DNA from: Anaerolineales bacterium
GTDB taxonomy: Bacteria; Chloroflexota; Anaerolineae; Anaerolineales; Villigracilaceae
DNA: 64,000 nucleotides
NCBI GenBank assembly: GCA_030834895.1
Contig: JAUQXA010000068.1
Location: forward strand, 26,759 to 90,758
Direction: 5' to 3'
Shown here piece by piece: positions 48,934 to 56,989 of this stretch. A program made the translations under genes and the position numbers. Position 1 is the first letter of the stretch; each line of letters starts with the position of its first letter. Below the pieces are notes generated by a model that made no database searches, was not told the origin of the DNA, and saw only the letters and a list, made by a program, of their open reading frames with translations.

Positions 48934-51900
48934 ATGACGAACTCCTCCTTCCAAGAAATCATCCTCAAACTCCAAGACTTCTGGGCATCGCACGGATGCC
49001 TGATCACGCAGCCCTACTACACCCAGGTCGGCGCAGGGACGATGAACCCTGCCACCTTCCTGCGCGTGCTTGGACCCGAACCGTGGAACGTGGCGTATGT
49101 CGAGCCGTCTGTCCGCCCCGATGACGGGCGTTACGGCGAGAATCCCAACCGCTTCCAACTGCACACCCAGTATCAAGTCATCCTCAAGCCCGATCCCGGC
49201 AATCCGCAGGAACTCTACCTCGACTCGCTCAAAGCCCTCGGCATCGATCCGCGCCAGCACGACATCCGCTTCGTGGAAGATAACTGGGAACAGCCCGCCA
49301 TCTCCGCGTGTGGTTTGGGTTGGGAGGTCTGGCTCGACGGGCAGGAGATCACGCAATTCACCTACTTCCAGCAGATGGGCGGCGTGGCGCTCGACCCCGT
49401 CTCGGTGGAAATCACCTACGGTCTCGAACGCATCCTCATTGCGCTCAACAACGCCAAAGCCATCTGGGACGAGGATTGGGGCGCGGGCGTCAGCTACGGC
49501 GAAATTCGTCACCAGGAGGAATTCGAGCATTCGAAATATTATTTCGAAGTCGCCGACGTGGAACGTGTCCGCGCGATGTACGACCTCTTCTCTGCCGAAG
49601 CCGACGCCTGTCTCGCGCAGGGTCTCATCGTCCCCGCCCACGACTACGTCCTCAAATGCTCGCACTCCTTCAACATCCTCGACACCCGCGGCGCAATTTC
49701 TGTTGCTGAAAGACAAGCGTTTTTTAGAAGAATAAGAGAACTTGCCAGGGGTGTGGCGGTAAGTTATGGAGAGCAACGCAAGCAACTAGAATATCCGTTG
49801 TTGAAGACCGTAGACCGTAGACCATTGACCGTAGCAAAGCCATCGTCCGTCGTCAATCGTCCGTCGTCCTTCCTGCTGGAGATTGGTGTTGAAGAACTCC
49901 CCGCAGATGATGTGGATTCTGCTTACTCGCAACTCGTTACTCGTATCCCGCAACTTCTTGATGAACTGAGACTCGACCACAAGGACATTTGCATCTTTAC
50001 AACCCCGAGGCGGATCGTTGTTTCTGTTGACTCTCTCGCCCCGAATCAGCCTGACCGCGAAGACCTGGTCAAGGGTCCGCCCGCCGATAAGGCTTTGGAC
50101 AAGGACGGCAAGCCGACTCAAGCCGCGATGGGTTTTGCCAAGAAGAACGGCATCGACCCGTCCGCGCTGGAAGTCCGCGAAGAAGGTGGCGGAAAGTATG
50201 TCTTCGCCGTTGTCAAGCAAAAGGGACGCCCGACTCCCGAAGTCCTCGCCGAGGCTTTGCCCAAACTGGTGGAGAGCATCAAATTCGAGAAGTCCATGCG
50301 TTGGAACGACTCTGGCGTGGCGTTCTCGCGTCCCATCCGCTGGTACGTTGCCTTGCTGGGTGACATGGTCATTCCGTTCGAATATGCTGGCGTGGTCAGC
50401 GGCAACATTTCTCGCGGACTCCGCCCCTACGACTCGCCCGAAATCAAAATCCCTTCGGCTGACAAATACTTCGATGTCATCCGTGAAGCAGGTATTTTGC
50501 TCGACAAGGAAGAACGTAAATCTGCCATCGTGGAGCAGGTCAAGCAGGCGGCGGCACTCATTGGCGGTGAAGCCATCATCGATTATGTAGGGGCGACTCA
50601 TGAGTCGCCCTTACTGAACGAAGTGGCGAATCTCATCGAAAAGCCCACCGCCGTTATGGGCGGATTCAACGAAGAATTCCTGCAATTGCCAACGGATGTT
50701 CTCATTTCTGTAATGAAGAAACATCAACGGTATTTTCCTGTCCGTCGTGTAGGGGCGGACGGCCGTCCGCCCCTACTGGCGAAATTTATCGCCATCCGCA
50801 ATGGCGACGACATCGGCATAGACATCGTCCGCGAAGGCAACGAACATGTCCTCGGCGCGCGCTTTGCCGATGCGAATTTCTTCGTCCGCGAAGATCTCAA
50901 ACTCAAGCTTGAAGAATTCCGTCCGAAGTTATCTGGCTTGATGTTCCACACCAAGCTTGGCTCCATGCTCGACAAGTCCGACCGCATCTTGAAGCTCGGC
51001 GCGGAACTGGGCGCGATGCTAGGCTTCAAGGATGTGAAGGATATCAAACATCTCGCGCGCGCGGTCTATCTTTCCAAAGCCGACCTCGTGACCCAGATGG
51101 TAACGGAGATGACCTCGCTGCAAGGAATCATCGGCGGTGAGTATGCCCTGCGCTCTGGGGAGCCAGCCGAAGTAGCGCAGGCGATTTCGGAGCAGTATCA
51201 AGCTGTCCCGAAGACAAAGGTCGGGCTGGCGCTTGCCCTGTCAGACCGCATCGATTCCCTTGTCGGCATGTTTGCGGCGGGACTGGCTCCCACTGGCGCG
51301 AAAGACCCGTTCGGTTTGCGCCGTGCCGCCATTGGCGTTGTCCAGCCATTGATCGAGCATGACGTCAACTTCGACCTTGCCGCGGCGTTGAAACTCTCCG
51401 CCAAGACCCAGCCGATCCCCGTCAGCGATGAATCGCAGAAACAAATTCTGGAATTCCTCGCTGGACGTTTGAAGGTAGTCCTCGGCGATATGGGCTTCAA
51501 GTACGATGTAGTGGATGCCGTCCTTGCCGCGCAATCGAACAACCCTGCGGGAACGGTTCGGGCGGTGAAGCAACTGTCCGCGTGGGTGGTGCGCGAGGAT
51601 TGGACTTCCGTTTTGGACGGCTTCGCCCGCTGTGTCCGCATTATCCGCTCCGCTGGTTTGGACGATGGACCGCAGACCGTTGACGATGGCAAATTCGTCG
51701 AGCAGCAGGAACGCGACTTGTACGCAGCGATTCAATCGTCTGCTGTCAATCGTCCATCGTCTGTTGACGAACTCTTGAACATCGTCGCCAAATTGATTCC
51801 CGCCATCACTGCCTTCTTCGACAAGGTCATGGTCATGGCGGAGGACGAGAAGGTCAGACAAAACCGCCTGGCGTTGGTCGGGCGGGTTGCAGGCCTGTCA

Positions 51901-51939
51901 GATGGTCTGGCGGACCTTAGTAAACTGGAAAGTTTCTAA
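48934..51939 (+). CDS. glyQS: Glycyl-tRNA synthetase, fused alpha and beta chains
   Basis: 1001 residues. The alpha (catalytic) part, 1-~288, includes DFWASHGCLITQPYYTQVGA, EPSVRPDDGRYGENPNR, FTYFQQMGG and ITYGLERIL. The beta part runs from ~312 (LLEIGVEELPADDV) to the end with KGPPADKAL, EKSMRWND, SRPIRWYVALLGD and RNGDD, and an anticodon-binding helical tail. It charges tRNA-Gly with glycine. The linker (290-311) is encoded by heptamer repeats. Two REP palindromes are read in frame at ~552-560 and ~606-614, and more heptamer repeats at ~909-946. The gene nevertheless stays open throughout. Confidence 0.95.
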   Translation: MTNSSFQEIILKLQDFWASHGCLITQPYYTQVGAGTMNPATFLRVLGPEPWNVAYVEPSVRPDDGRYGENPNRFQLHTQYQVILKPDPGNPQELYLDSLKALGIDPRQHDIRFVEDNWEQPAISACGLGWEVWLDGQEITQFTYFQQMGGVALDPVSVEITYGLERILIALNNAKAIWDEDWGAGVSYGEIRHQEEFEHSKYYFEVADVERVRAMYDLFSAEADACLAQGLIVPAHDYVLKCSHSFNILDTRGAISVAERQAFFRRIRELARGVAVSYGEQRKQLEYPLLKTVDRRPLTVAKPSSVVNRPSSFLLEIGVEELPADDVDSAYSQLVTRIPQLLDELRLDHKDICIFTTPRRIVVSVDSLAPNQPDREDLVKGPPADKALDKDGKPTQAAMGFAKKNGIDPSALEVREEGGGKYVFAVVKQKGRPTPEVLAEALPKLVESIKFEKSMRWNDSGVAFSRPIRWYVALLGDMVIPFEYAGVVSGNISRGLRPYDSPEIKIPSADKYFDVIREAGILLDKEERKSAIVEQVKQAAALIGGEAIIDYVGATHESPLLNEVANLIEKPTAVMGGFNEEFLQLPTDVLISVMKKHQRYFPVRRVGADGRPPLLAKFIAIRNGDDIGIDIVREGNEHVLGARFADANFFVREDLKLKLEEFRPKLSGLMFHTKLGSMLDKSDRILKLGAELGAMLGFKDVKDIKHLARAVYLSKADLVTQMVTEMTSLQGIIGGEYALRSGEPAEVAQAISEQYQAVPKTKVGLALALSDRIDSLVGMFAAGLAPTGAKDPFGLRRAAIGVVQPLIEHDVNFDLAAALKLSAKTQPIPVSDESQKQILEFLAGRLKVVLGDMGFKYDVVDAVLAAQSNNPAGTVRAVKQLSAWVVREDWTSVLDGFARCVRIIRSAGLDDGPQTVDDGKFVEQQERDLYAAIQSSAVNRPSSVDELLNIVAKLIPAITAFFDKVMVMAEDEKVRQNRLALVGRVAGLSDGLADLSKLESF
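49803..49868. repeat. Heptamer repeat array in the glyQS linker
   Basis: 7-base units GACCGTA GACCGTA GACCATT GACCGTA, then on the other strand GACGACG GACGATT GACGACG GACGATG. It encodes the linker between the alpha and beta parts. Confidence 0.75.
50587..50614. repeat. REP palindrome in glyQS, copy 1
   Basis: GTAGGGGCGACTCA / TGAGTCGCCCTTAC, one mismatch. Read as VGATHESPL. Confidence 0.9.
50749..50776. repeat. REP palindrome in glyQS, copy 2
   Basis: GTAGGGGCGGACGG / CCGTCCGCCCCTAC, a perfect 28-base palindrome. Read as VGADGRPPL, directly after KKHQRYFPVRR. Confidence 0.93.
51658..51769. repeat. Heptamer repeats in the C-terminal part of glyQS
   Basis: GACGATGGACCGCAGACCG, TTGACGATGG and, on the other strand, GACGATGGACGATTGACAG. 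They encode LDDGPQTVDDGK and SAVNRPSSVDE. Confidence 0.65.
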
Positions 51940-51943
51940 ACTT

Positions 51944-51977
51944 GACGAGACGGGCTTTGAAGCTCGTCTCTTTTTGT
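51944..51977 (+). terminator. Terminator after glyQS
   Basis: GACGAG...CTCGTC (51944-51949 and 51963-51968) followed by TCTTTTTG. Confidence 0.82.
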
Positions 51978-52014
51978 TCTGATATAAATTTAATGTCAAA
52001 TCAGACAAAAATGG

Positions 52015-52020
52015 TATAAT
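52015..52020 (+). promoter_or_regulatory. Extended -10 promoter
   Basis: TGGTATAAT. The leader to the ATG at 52144 is about 117 bases and shows no structure I recognise. Confidence 0.6.
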
Positions 52021-52143
52021 TTAGACACAGTTTATTTGTGGGGATTTTTAGCCGTACCAACTCTTGCCTAACACCAGGGCCCTCAACATTAATCCAATCA
52101 AAATGCCCGTTTTATTAGGTAATTAGACCAAAGGAGAATCGCC

Positions 52144-52422
52144 ATGTCCAAGCCTGTTGTGCGAGTTGTCATTGCCGTATTAGTATGTCTTGCCATTGTC
52201 GCGGCAATATCCCCAAGTGTTCAAGCCAAGCTCGGAAGTGTTTTCCAAAAGACGGAAGCGACTACCAATACCACCTCAAGTTCCTCCACAGTCACCGAAA
52301 GCCAGAACTTGCAGGAAGGGACCTTGAGCCAGCCGGCTCCCGCATCCCCTCAATTCGACAAATCCGGGCCATCAGACTCCCCCCATGAATGTAATAATTC
52401 AGATCCAAGTTCAGACTATTAG
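52144..52422 (+). CDS. Small secreted or anchored Ser/Thr-rich protein
   Basis: 92 residues with a signal peptide or anchor (VVRVVIAVLVCLAIVAAI) and possible cleavage after SVQA. The mature part is low-complexity Ser/Thr/Asn/Pro with no domain. A good AAAGGAG site precedes the ATG. It is transcribed alone between terminators. Function unknown. Confidence 0.65.
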   Translation: MSKPVVRVVIAVLVCLAIVAAISPSVQAKLGSVFQKTEATTNTTSSSSTVTESQNLQEGTLSQPAPASPQFDKSGPSDSPHECNNSDPSSDY

Positions 52423-52460
52423 ATTCACAACCCAAGTCGTCTGATATATTGAAGGTCCGG

Positions 52461-52497
52461 GCAGCAGGGACTAGTCTAGCCAGACCCTGCTGCTTTT
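52461..52497 (+). terminator. Terminator after the small secreted protein
   Basis: GCAGCAGGG / CCCTGCTGC with an inner GTCT/AGAC, then TTTTG. Confidence 0.85.
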
Positions 52498-52577
52498 GCT
52501 TTCCTGATATCCATAACCCGGACTTTTTTCTGCTTTTGGGAATGGGGTAGGTGATTCAAGCCTGCCTCATTTTTATT

Positions 52578-52622
52578 TGTGACGAATGTCACCTGTGCAT
52601 GGCGGACTGGGAAGTCTATAAT
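52578..52622 (+). promoter_or_regulatory. CRP/FNR-type site and leaderless promoter of the TlpA-like gene
   Basis: TGTGA-CGAATG-TCACC (52578-52593) matches the CRP consensus at 9 of 10 positions. The -10 TATAAT is at 52617-52622, 6 bases before the ATG. With transcription starting at or just before the ATG, the site centre is at about -42, the class II activator position. No -35 box is visible, which fits activator dependence. Confidence 0.65.
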
Positions 52623-52628
52623 CCCGCC

Positions 52629-53714
52629 ATGGCGGAACAGAATAACCAAGACTTGCAATTTGCTGAACAACTCCTGCGCGAAGGAAAAAAACAAGAGGCG
52701 CGGACACTTCTGGTGGGATACGTTCGCAACAATCCATCGTCCATCCGCGGTTGGTGGATGCTCAGTTTTGCGCTGACCGACCCGAAACAACAAATTGATT
52801 GTGTGGAACGCGTTCTGCGGCTCAACCCGAATTACTCGCCTGCTCGTGCGCGTTTGGAAAAACTGAAGAGGAGCGTCCAGCCATCGGTCTCTCCTTTTGC
52901 GGAATCCTCTCCCTCGCAGTCTGCCGCTCCATTTCCCGCTCCACAAAAGCCCGCCTCGCGTCCGCGCAGGAAGGCGAACAGCCAGATTCTACAATACGCC
53001 GTTTTGGCGGTCATGGCTTGTGTGGCGATGGGAGTGATTGGGTTTGGTGCAGTGATGATCGTACGGGGAGCATCCGGTGTCCCCATGCAGTCAGCGCCAC
53101 CAGTGCAACCGACAGCGATTACACCAATCTTACTTCCGCCCACCTGGACGATGACTCCAACTGAAACTCTCATCCCCACTCAAACACTTGCTCCAACGAA
53201 CACTCCGCCGGCGATCCCCACTCTGGCAACGTCCACTGCGCTTGTATTGCCGACCATTGCCATACCGAAGCCCGAAGTCGGTGTTGTCCAAGGGGCTTCC
53301 GCTCCCGACTTCAAATTGACCAATGTCGCCACTGACAAAAAGGTCAAGTTGAGTGATTATGAAGGCAAGGCGGTCCTCATCTTTTTCTGGGCGACCTGGT
53401 GCCAATACTGTGAAATGGAAATGCCTGAAGTGCAAAAGATATATCAGGCATATAGAGATCAAGGTTTTGTCGTCCTGGCGATTGATGTGGGGGAAACTGC
53501 CGGGAAGGCCCGCAAGTATCGTGACAAACATTCCCTGACTTTTCCAATCTTGAACGATGACGGCAGCGACGTGTCCTCCAAATATCGGGTGTCGGCGTTC
53601 CCCACGCATTTCTTTGTGACCCCATCCGGTGTGATCTCTTCGGTCAACGTGGGTACTTTGAATTATGGGGGTCTCAACACGAAGGTCAGGTCAATGTTGA
53701 ACCTGCCGCCATAA
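52629..53714 (+). CDS. Membrane-anchored TlpA-like thioredoxin with N-terminal helical-repeat domain
   Basis: 361 residues from the ATG at 52629. Residues 1-~80 form a TPR-like helical pair in the cytoplasm (FAEQLLREGKKQEARTLLVG). A membrane helix lies at ~121-145, then a Thr/Pro linker (150-210), then a TlpA/AhpC-TSA thioredoxin domain (~220-361) with FFWATWCQYCEMEMPE (CQYC redox pair at ~258) and cis-Pro in SAFPTHFFV. It should reduce disulfides outside the membrane, for example apocytochrome CXXCH cysteines, which links it to the ccm and multiheme genes. A start 26 codons upstream would overlap its promoter. Confidence 0.88.
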   Translation: MAEQNNQDLQFAEQLLREGKKQEARTLLVGYVRNNPSSIRGWWMLSFALTDPKQQIDCVERVLRLNPNYSPARARLEKLKRSVQPSVSPFAESSPSQSAAPFPAPQKPASRPRRKANSQILQYAVLAVMACVAMGVIGFGAVMIVRGASGVPMQSAPPVQPTAITPILLPPTWTMTPTETLIPTQTLAPTNTPPAIPTLATSTALVLPTIAIPKPEVGVVQGASAPDFKLTNVATDKKVKLSDYEGKAVLIFFWATWCQYCEMEMPEVQKIYQAYRDQGFVVLAIDVGETAGKARKYRDKHSLTFPILNDDGSDVSSKYRVSAFPTHFFVTPSGVISSVNVGTLNYGGLNTKVRSMLNLPP

Positions 53715-53739
53715 TTCCGTCAATGGTCTTCTTTGACAA

Positions 53740-54486
53740 TCATCCCTGAGCCGTTCGCGGCACAGGAGGCTGGGATAGTTTCTTTTTTGGGGGAAAGAGT
53801 CCGTCAATTACAGACGCGAGGATGCGGTATATGAAAAGGAAAAGCAAACTGCCAGCAGAAATCCAATAATAGTTCTGCGCCCAGCCTGCGCTTGTATCTG
53901 TGCCGCTGAACAGTCCGTGAGATAACCCCATCAGATACATTCCGAAACTCGCGTAATGCAGGAAGCGCCATGACTTATGGCCGATGACAGGGCGGATGTA
54001 AAACGAGATCACAAGAATAACCCATGTATAAAACGCAAGCTGACCAATCCCAACCCAGAACGGACGATAATCCACCGTGCTGAACGGGATCAATAATTGC
54101 AACAAGGTGAAGTTGATGTAACGATCGCCGAGGATGACAATGGCGTGAAATACCGCAAAGGCCAATCCCAGCAAACTTACATACTCATGTAGTGCGAAAG
54201 CGGCAGGTGCGCCAGGCCATAGGCGCGCCATCTTGTTGGTGATGCCAAGACCGAGCGCCATGGAAAGCCAGAGTAAAGTCAAGGACACAAAGGCGGTGGC
54301 GCGGGAAAGATACCAATAGGCTTTGGGAGCGTTGCCGCCAAGCGAGAACGCCATGTTGGGCAGCCAGGAGGGCAGGATCAATACGGCAACAAGCAGTCCC
54401 AGCGTAATGGCAATGAAAAAGGTCAAGAACGATTGGATGTTCACCGATGATTCATATTCAACCGGTTCAGGTGTGTTTACAGACAT
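53740..54486 (-). CDS. Ferric-reductase-like transmembrane heme protein
   Basis: 248 residues with about six membrane helices. Paired histidines in two helices (LHEYVSLLGLAFAVFHAIV and FLHYASFGMYLMGLSHGLF) fit two b-type hemes across the membrane, as in the ferric reductase/MsrQ-like domain. It has no FAD/NAD domain, so it must receive electrons from another protein or the quinone pool. It is the last gene of the PepSY / Gly-rich / ApbE unit, which suggests electron export to a flavinylated or metal-binding partner. Confidence 0.82.
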   Translation of the reverse strand: MSVNTPEPVEYESSVNIQSFLTFFIAITLGLLVAVLILPSWLPNMAFSLGGNAPKAYWYLSRATAFVSLTLLWLSMALGLGITNKMARLWPGAPAAFALHEYVSLLGLAFAVFHAIVILGDRYINFTLLQLLIPFSTVDYRPFWVGIGQLAFYTWVILVISFYIRPVIGHKSWRFLHYASFGMYLMGLSHGLFSGTDTSAGWAQNYYWISAGSLLFLFIYRILASVIDGLFPPKKKLSQPPVPRTAQG

Positions 54487-54496
54487 AATTTACTCC

Positions 54497-55414
54497 TTAC
54501 AAATACTCTGTCATTCGCTGGCTATAAAACGTATGCCCATTTTCGAGGACAATGATCCCGGCCAGCACAGGGTCGGCTTCAATCCACTTAAGACCTTCCT
54601 CAGCACCCAAAATAAGGACGGCTTTCGCGGCGGCTTCAGCTTCCATGACTGTCGGCGCGACGATGGTCGCGGTCATCACATTGGTTTCAGCAGGCTGACC
54701 TGTATACGGATCGATGATGTGATGGCGCGGCAATCCGTTTTGACTCCAGTGGCGGCGATCCCTGCCCGATGTGGCGACTCCGCAGCGCTTTAGCTTCAGA
54801 GTTTCGAAATCGGCTTCCTGCTCAAAGGGATTTCTGATACCGATCTTCCATGGCTCTCCGCTTGCAAGTGGAGAAGTAATGGCAATGTCGCCTGCGGCAT
54901 TCATCAATGCTGATCCGTATTCCGTGAGCCTTTCTGCGGTTTGATGCGCCGCCCAACCTTTGGCGACGCCGCCGAAGTCGAGCCGCACGCCATAAGGCAG
55001 GCAAATCGTTTGGGACTTTTCGTCCCAGGTAACAATGGAAAGCGGATTCACAACCGTCGTGGTTCGCACCCCATGTTGATTTTGGTAACGCGGCAAAATA
55101 TCGAAGCTTTGGTCATAGCCTGCTTCGAGGACGGCATCAAAAACTGTCGGGGTGACCAAACCGTTCGTAATTGTCTCAGCCGACAGGGCATACTGGAACA
55201 CATCCCAGAGCGTGTCGCTGACTTCCACAGGCTGGTCGAATGTCCGGTTCAGGCGAGATAGTTCGCTGTCAGTGCGAAAGCGGCTGAGGGTCTGCTCCCA
55301 ACCCTCGAACCACTTTGGGACTTCATCCAAAACGGAAGGCCGGGAATCTGTTTCTGCTTCCAAAACAGCGAGCATGTCCCCGCCCATGGCGCGAAATGAC
55401 AGGCGATGTAACAT
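54497..55414 (-). CDS. apbE: FAD:protein FMN transferase ApbE
   Basis: 305 residues. Motifs are LSRFRTDSELSRLN, VRLDFGGVAKGWAAH (FAD pyrophosphate region), MNAAGDIAI and HHIIDPYTGQP, with the metal-binding Asp in the MEAEAAAKAVLILG helix. ApbE attaches FMN covalently to Thr/Ser in extracytoplasmic redox proteins. No signal peptide is seen at this start. Its start overlaps the preceding stop (TAATG), so it is coupled to the Gly-rich protein. Confidence 0.93.
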   Translation of the reverse strand: MLHRLSFRAMGGDMLAVLEAETDSRPSVLDEVPKWFEGWEQTLSRFRTDSELSRLNRTFDQPVEVSDTLWDVFQYALSAETITNGLVTPTVFDAVLEAGYDQSFDILPRYQNQHGVRTTTVVNPLSIVTWDEKSQTICLPYGVRLDFGGVAKGWAAHQTAERLTEYGSALMNAAGDIAITSPLASGEPWKIGIRNPFEQEADFETLKLKRCGVATSGRDRRHWSQNGLPRHHIIDPYTGQPAETNVMTATIVAPTVMEAEAAAKAVLILGAEEGLKWIEADPVLAGIIVLENGHTFYSQRMTEYL

Positions 55415-55749
55415 TATGATGAACCAGTTGAGGTGACGCCACCTCCGCCATCGCCGCCGCCACCACCACCCTTCCTTATAACGATTGTAGTTTGAGGAGC
55501 GCTGCCGCCAAGAAGAATGGGCCCAGCTGGCATGATCGGAGCCTGCAAGGTTGGCTTAACTTCAGCCGCTGGCGCGGCTGTTTGCGCAGGCTGCGGGGGA
55601 AGATCTGCCTTTTCCTGCGCGCGTTTCATGGCGGTTTCGCGATCGGGGCCTGCGAACAAATTCCATAAAGCGAGGGTAAGCGCCATTGATCCCGTGGCGA
55701 TTACAAGTTGTATATCGTTCCAATTTCGGGATGTGGGTTTACTGGCCAT
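55414..55749 (-). CDS. Small membrane protein with Gly-rich tail
   Basis: 111 residues. One N-terminal helix (IQLVIATGSMALTLALWNLF) is followed by an Ala/Pro-rich stretch and a tail with a poly-Gly run ending GVTSTGSS. The tail contains a Ser-Thr-Gly-Ser, slightly reminiscent of but not matching the [ST]GA[T] flavinylation motif. It sits between the PepSY-like gene and apbE in a coupled operon. Function unknown. Confidence 0.7.
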   Translation of the reverse strand: MASKPTSRNWNDIQLVIATGSMALTLALWNLFAGPDRETAMKRAQEKADLPPQPAQTAAPAAEVKPTLQAPIMPAGPILLGGSAPQTTIVIRKGGGGGGDGGGGVTSTGSS

Positions 55750-55778
55750 AACATGGACTCCCGATAAATATACTGGAA

Positions 55779-56273
55779 TTAATCATCATCGCCTTCATGC
55801 TCTTCGTGATCGTCATGGTCTTCGTGCTCGCCACCACTGTTATTATTGGATCCATTGCCTCCCCCACCTCCCCCTCCACCCGTTGATTGGACAATCGTTG
55901 TGACAGGCAACTTGGAAATGGAAAGGACTTGTCCATCCAGGCTTACATACACGAGGTCGCCAGACGAGAATGTGACGAGATAGACATCCGCACCTTCAAA
56001 CTGGGTGACTTCGACACTGTACAGGTCTGTGCGTCCCAGCACTTTGCCAGCCAGGGCTGCGGCAGCTTCGGGGGTAAGGTTCACAACCACTGGCGGAATC
56101 GCTTGGGTGGGAGGAACAACGACCGGCTGGTTGATTGTCATTTCAGTTGTCTGGGGTTGTGCCGCCATTTCAGTTGAGCCAACAATACTCTGATAGACAG
56201 ATACAACGCCATATAAAACGGCCAGCATGAATGTGGTCAAGACCACCGAAATGAATAATGTGCTTTTTCTCAT
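55779..56273 (-). CDS. Membrane-anchored PepSY-like protein with acidic His-rich tail
   Basis: 164 residues from the ATG at 56273, preceded by AAAAGGAG. An N-terminal helix (LFISVVLTTFMLAVLYGVV) is followed by a Pro/Gln linker and a PepSY-like module (~70-125: PEAAAALAGKVLGR, then VYLVTFSSGDLVYVSLDGQV). After a poly-Gly run the C-terminus is a dense His/Asp/Glu cluster (HEDHDDHEEHEGDDD), a likely metal-binding tail. It begins the four-gene redox operon and may sense or bind metal at the outer face. Confidence 0.72.
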   Translation of the reverse strand: MRKSTLFISVVLTTFMLAVLYGVVSVYQSIVGSTEMAAQPQTTEMTINQPVVVPPTQAIPPVVVNLTPEAAAALAGKVLGRTDLYSVEVTQFEGADVYLVTFSSGDLVYVSLDGQVLSISKLPVTTIVQSTGGGGGGGGNGSNNNSGGEHEDHDDHEEHEGDDD

Positions 56274-56400
56274 GGTATTTATCTCCTTTTGATCGTATAG
56301 GTGATATGTCGCTCTAAATTCAAAAGAGTTACTGGCATGAGAATTAGAATTCACTTAGAAAACCGCCCTCGTTACCATGACCTTTGTGGGATGCTATAAA

Positions 56401-56430
56401 AAATATGAGCCGCCGTTGCGGCTCATATTT
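56401..56430 (-). terminator. Terminator of the ssb operon
   Basis: AAATATGAGCCG / CGGCTCATATTT; the minus strand continues TTTTTTA. Confidence 0.88.
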
Positions 56431-56462
56431 TCTTAAATTCATTCTCGATTTACCTGTTCAAA

Positions 56463-56846
56463 CTATGTTTCATAATCTCCGGGGTCTTCATCCACAGCCA
56501 GCATGGGTTCCTCAGCCGGACGCTTGTCGAGGAATTGAAGGGTCTGCGCCACGACCTTGGTGAAGTACTTTGTCTCGCCCTTATCCTCGTATTTATCGGT
56601 CTTCAAACGGCCTTCGAGGAAGATAAGACTGCCCTTCTTCAAATACTCCTGGCAGACTTCACCCAGCCGTCCCCAGGCTTCGATGTTGACCCATTCGGTG
56701 GATTCCTTCGTTTCACCGCTTTTATCCTTCCAGCGGTTGCTAACGGCAAGCCTAAACTGCGTCACTTTTTTGCCGTTAGGGGTGAACTTCGTTTCGGGGT
56801 CCTTGCCCAAATTTCCGATCAACTGGACTCGGTTTAGTGTAGGCAT
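56463..56846 (-). CDS. ssb: Single-stranded DNA-binding protein
   Basis: 127 residues with an OB fold: LNRVQLIGNLGKDPETKFTP, VTQFRLAVSNRWKD, TEWVNIEAWGRLGEVCQEYL and GSLIFLEGRLKTDKYEDK. The acidic tail is short (VDEDPGDYET) and lacks the classic DDDIPF end. It binds ssDNA during replication and repair. It is preceded by GGAGGGG. A 20-codon ORF overlaps its start. Confidence 0.95.
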   Translation of the reverse strand: MPTLNRVQLIGNLGKDPETKFTPNGKKVTQFRLAVSNRWKDKSGETKESTEWVNIEAWGRLGEVCQEYLKKGSLIFLEGRLKTDKYEDKGETKYFTKVVAQTLQFLDKRPAEEPMLAVDEDPGDYET

Positions 56847-56896
56847 GATTCCCCTCCATTGATTGCGGTACTTTTAGATGCAGTGTTACGTGTCAT
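56834..56896 (-). CDS. 20-codon upstream ORF overlapping the ssb start
   Basis: ATG at 56896 behind AAAAAGGAG. The predicted peptide is MTRNTASKSTAINGG plus 5 residues, ending 12 bases inside ssb in another frame. It may be a leader peptide that couples translation to ssb. Confidence 0.4.
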   Translation of the reverse strand: MTRNTASKSTAINGGESCLH

Positions 56897-56989
56897 AATT
56901 AGTCTCCTTTTTAATCTAAAAGAATGGTGTATGGTGTCTTGCAGGACAACATGCCAGTCAGGGAAACTGGCATGGCATCTTCGTCAGGG

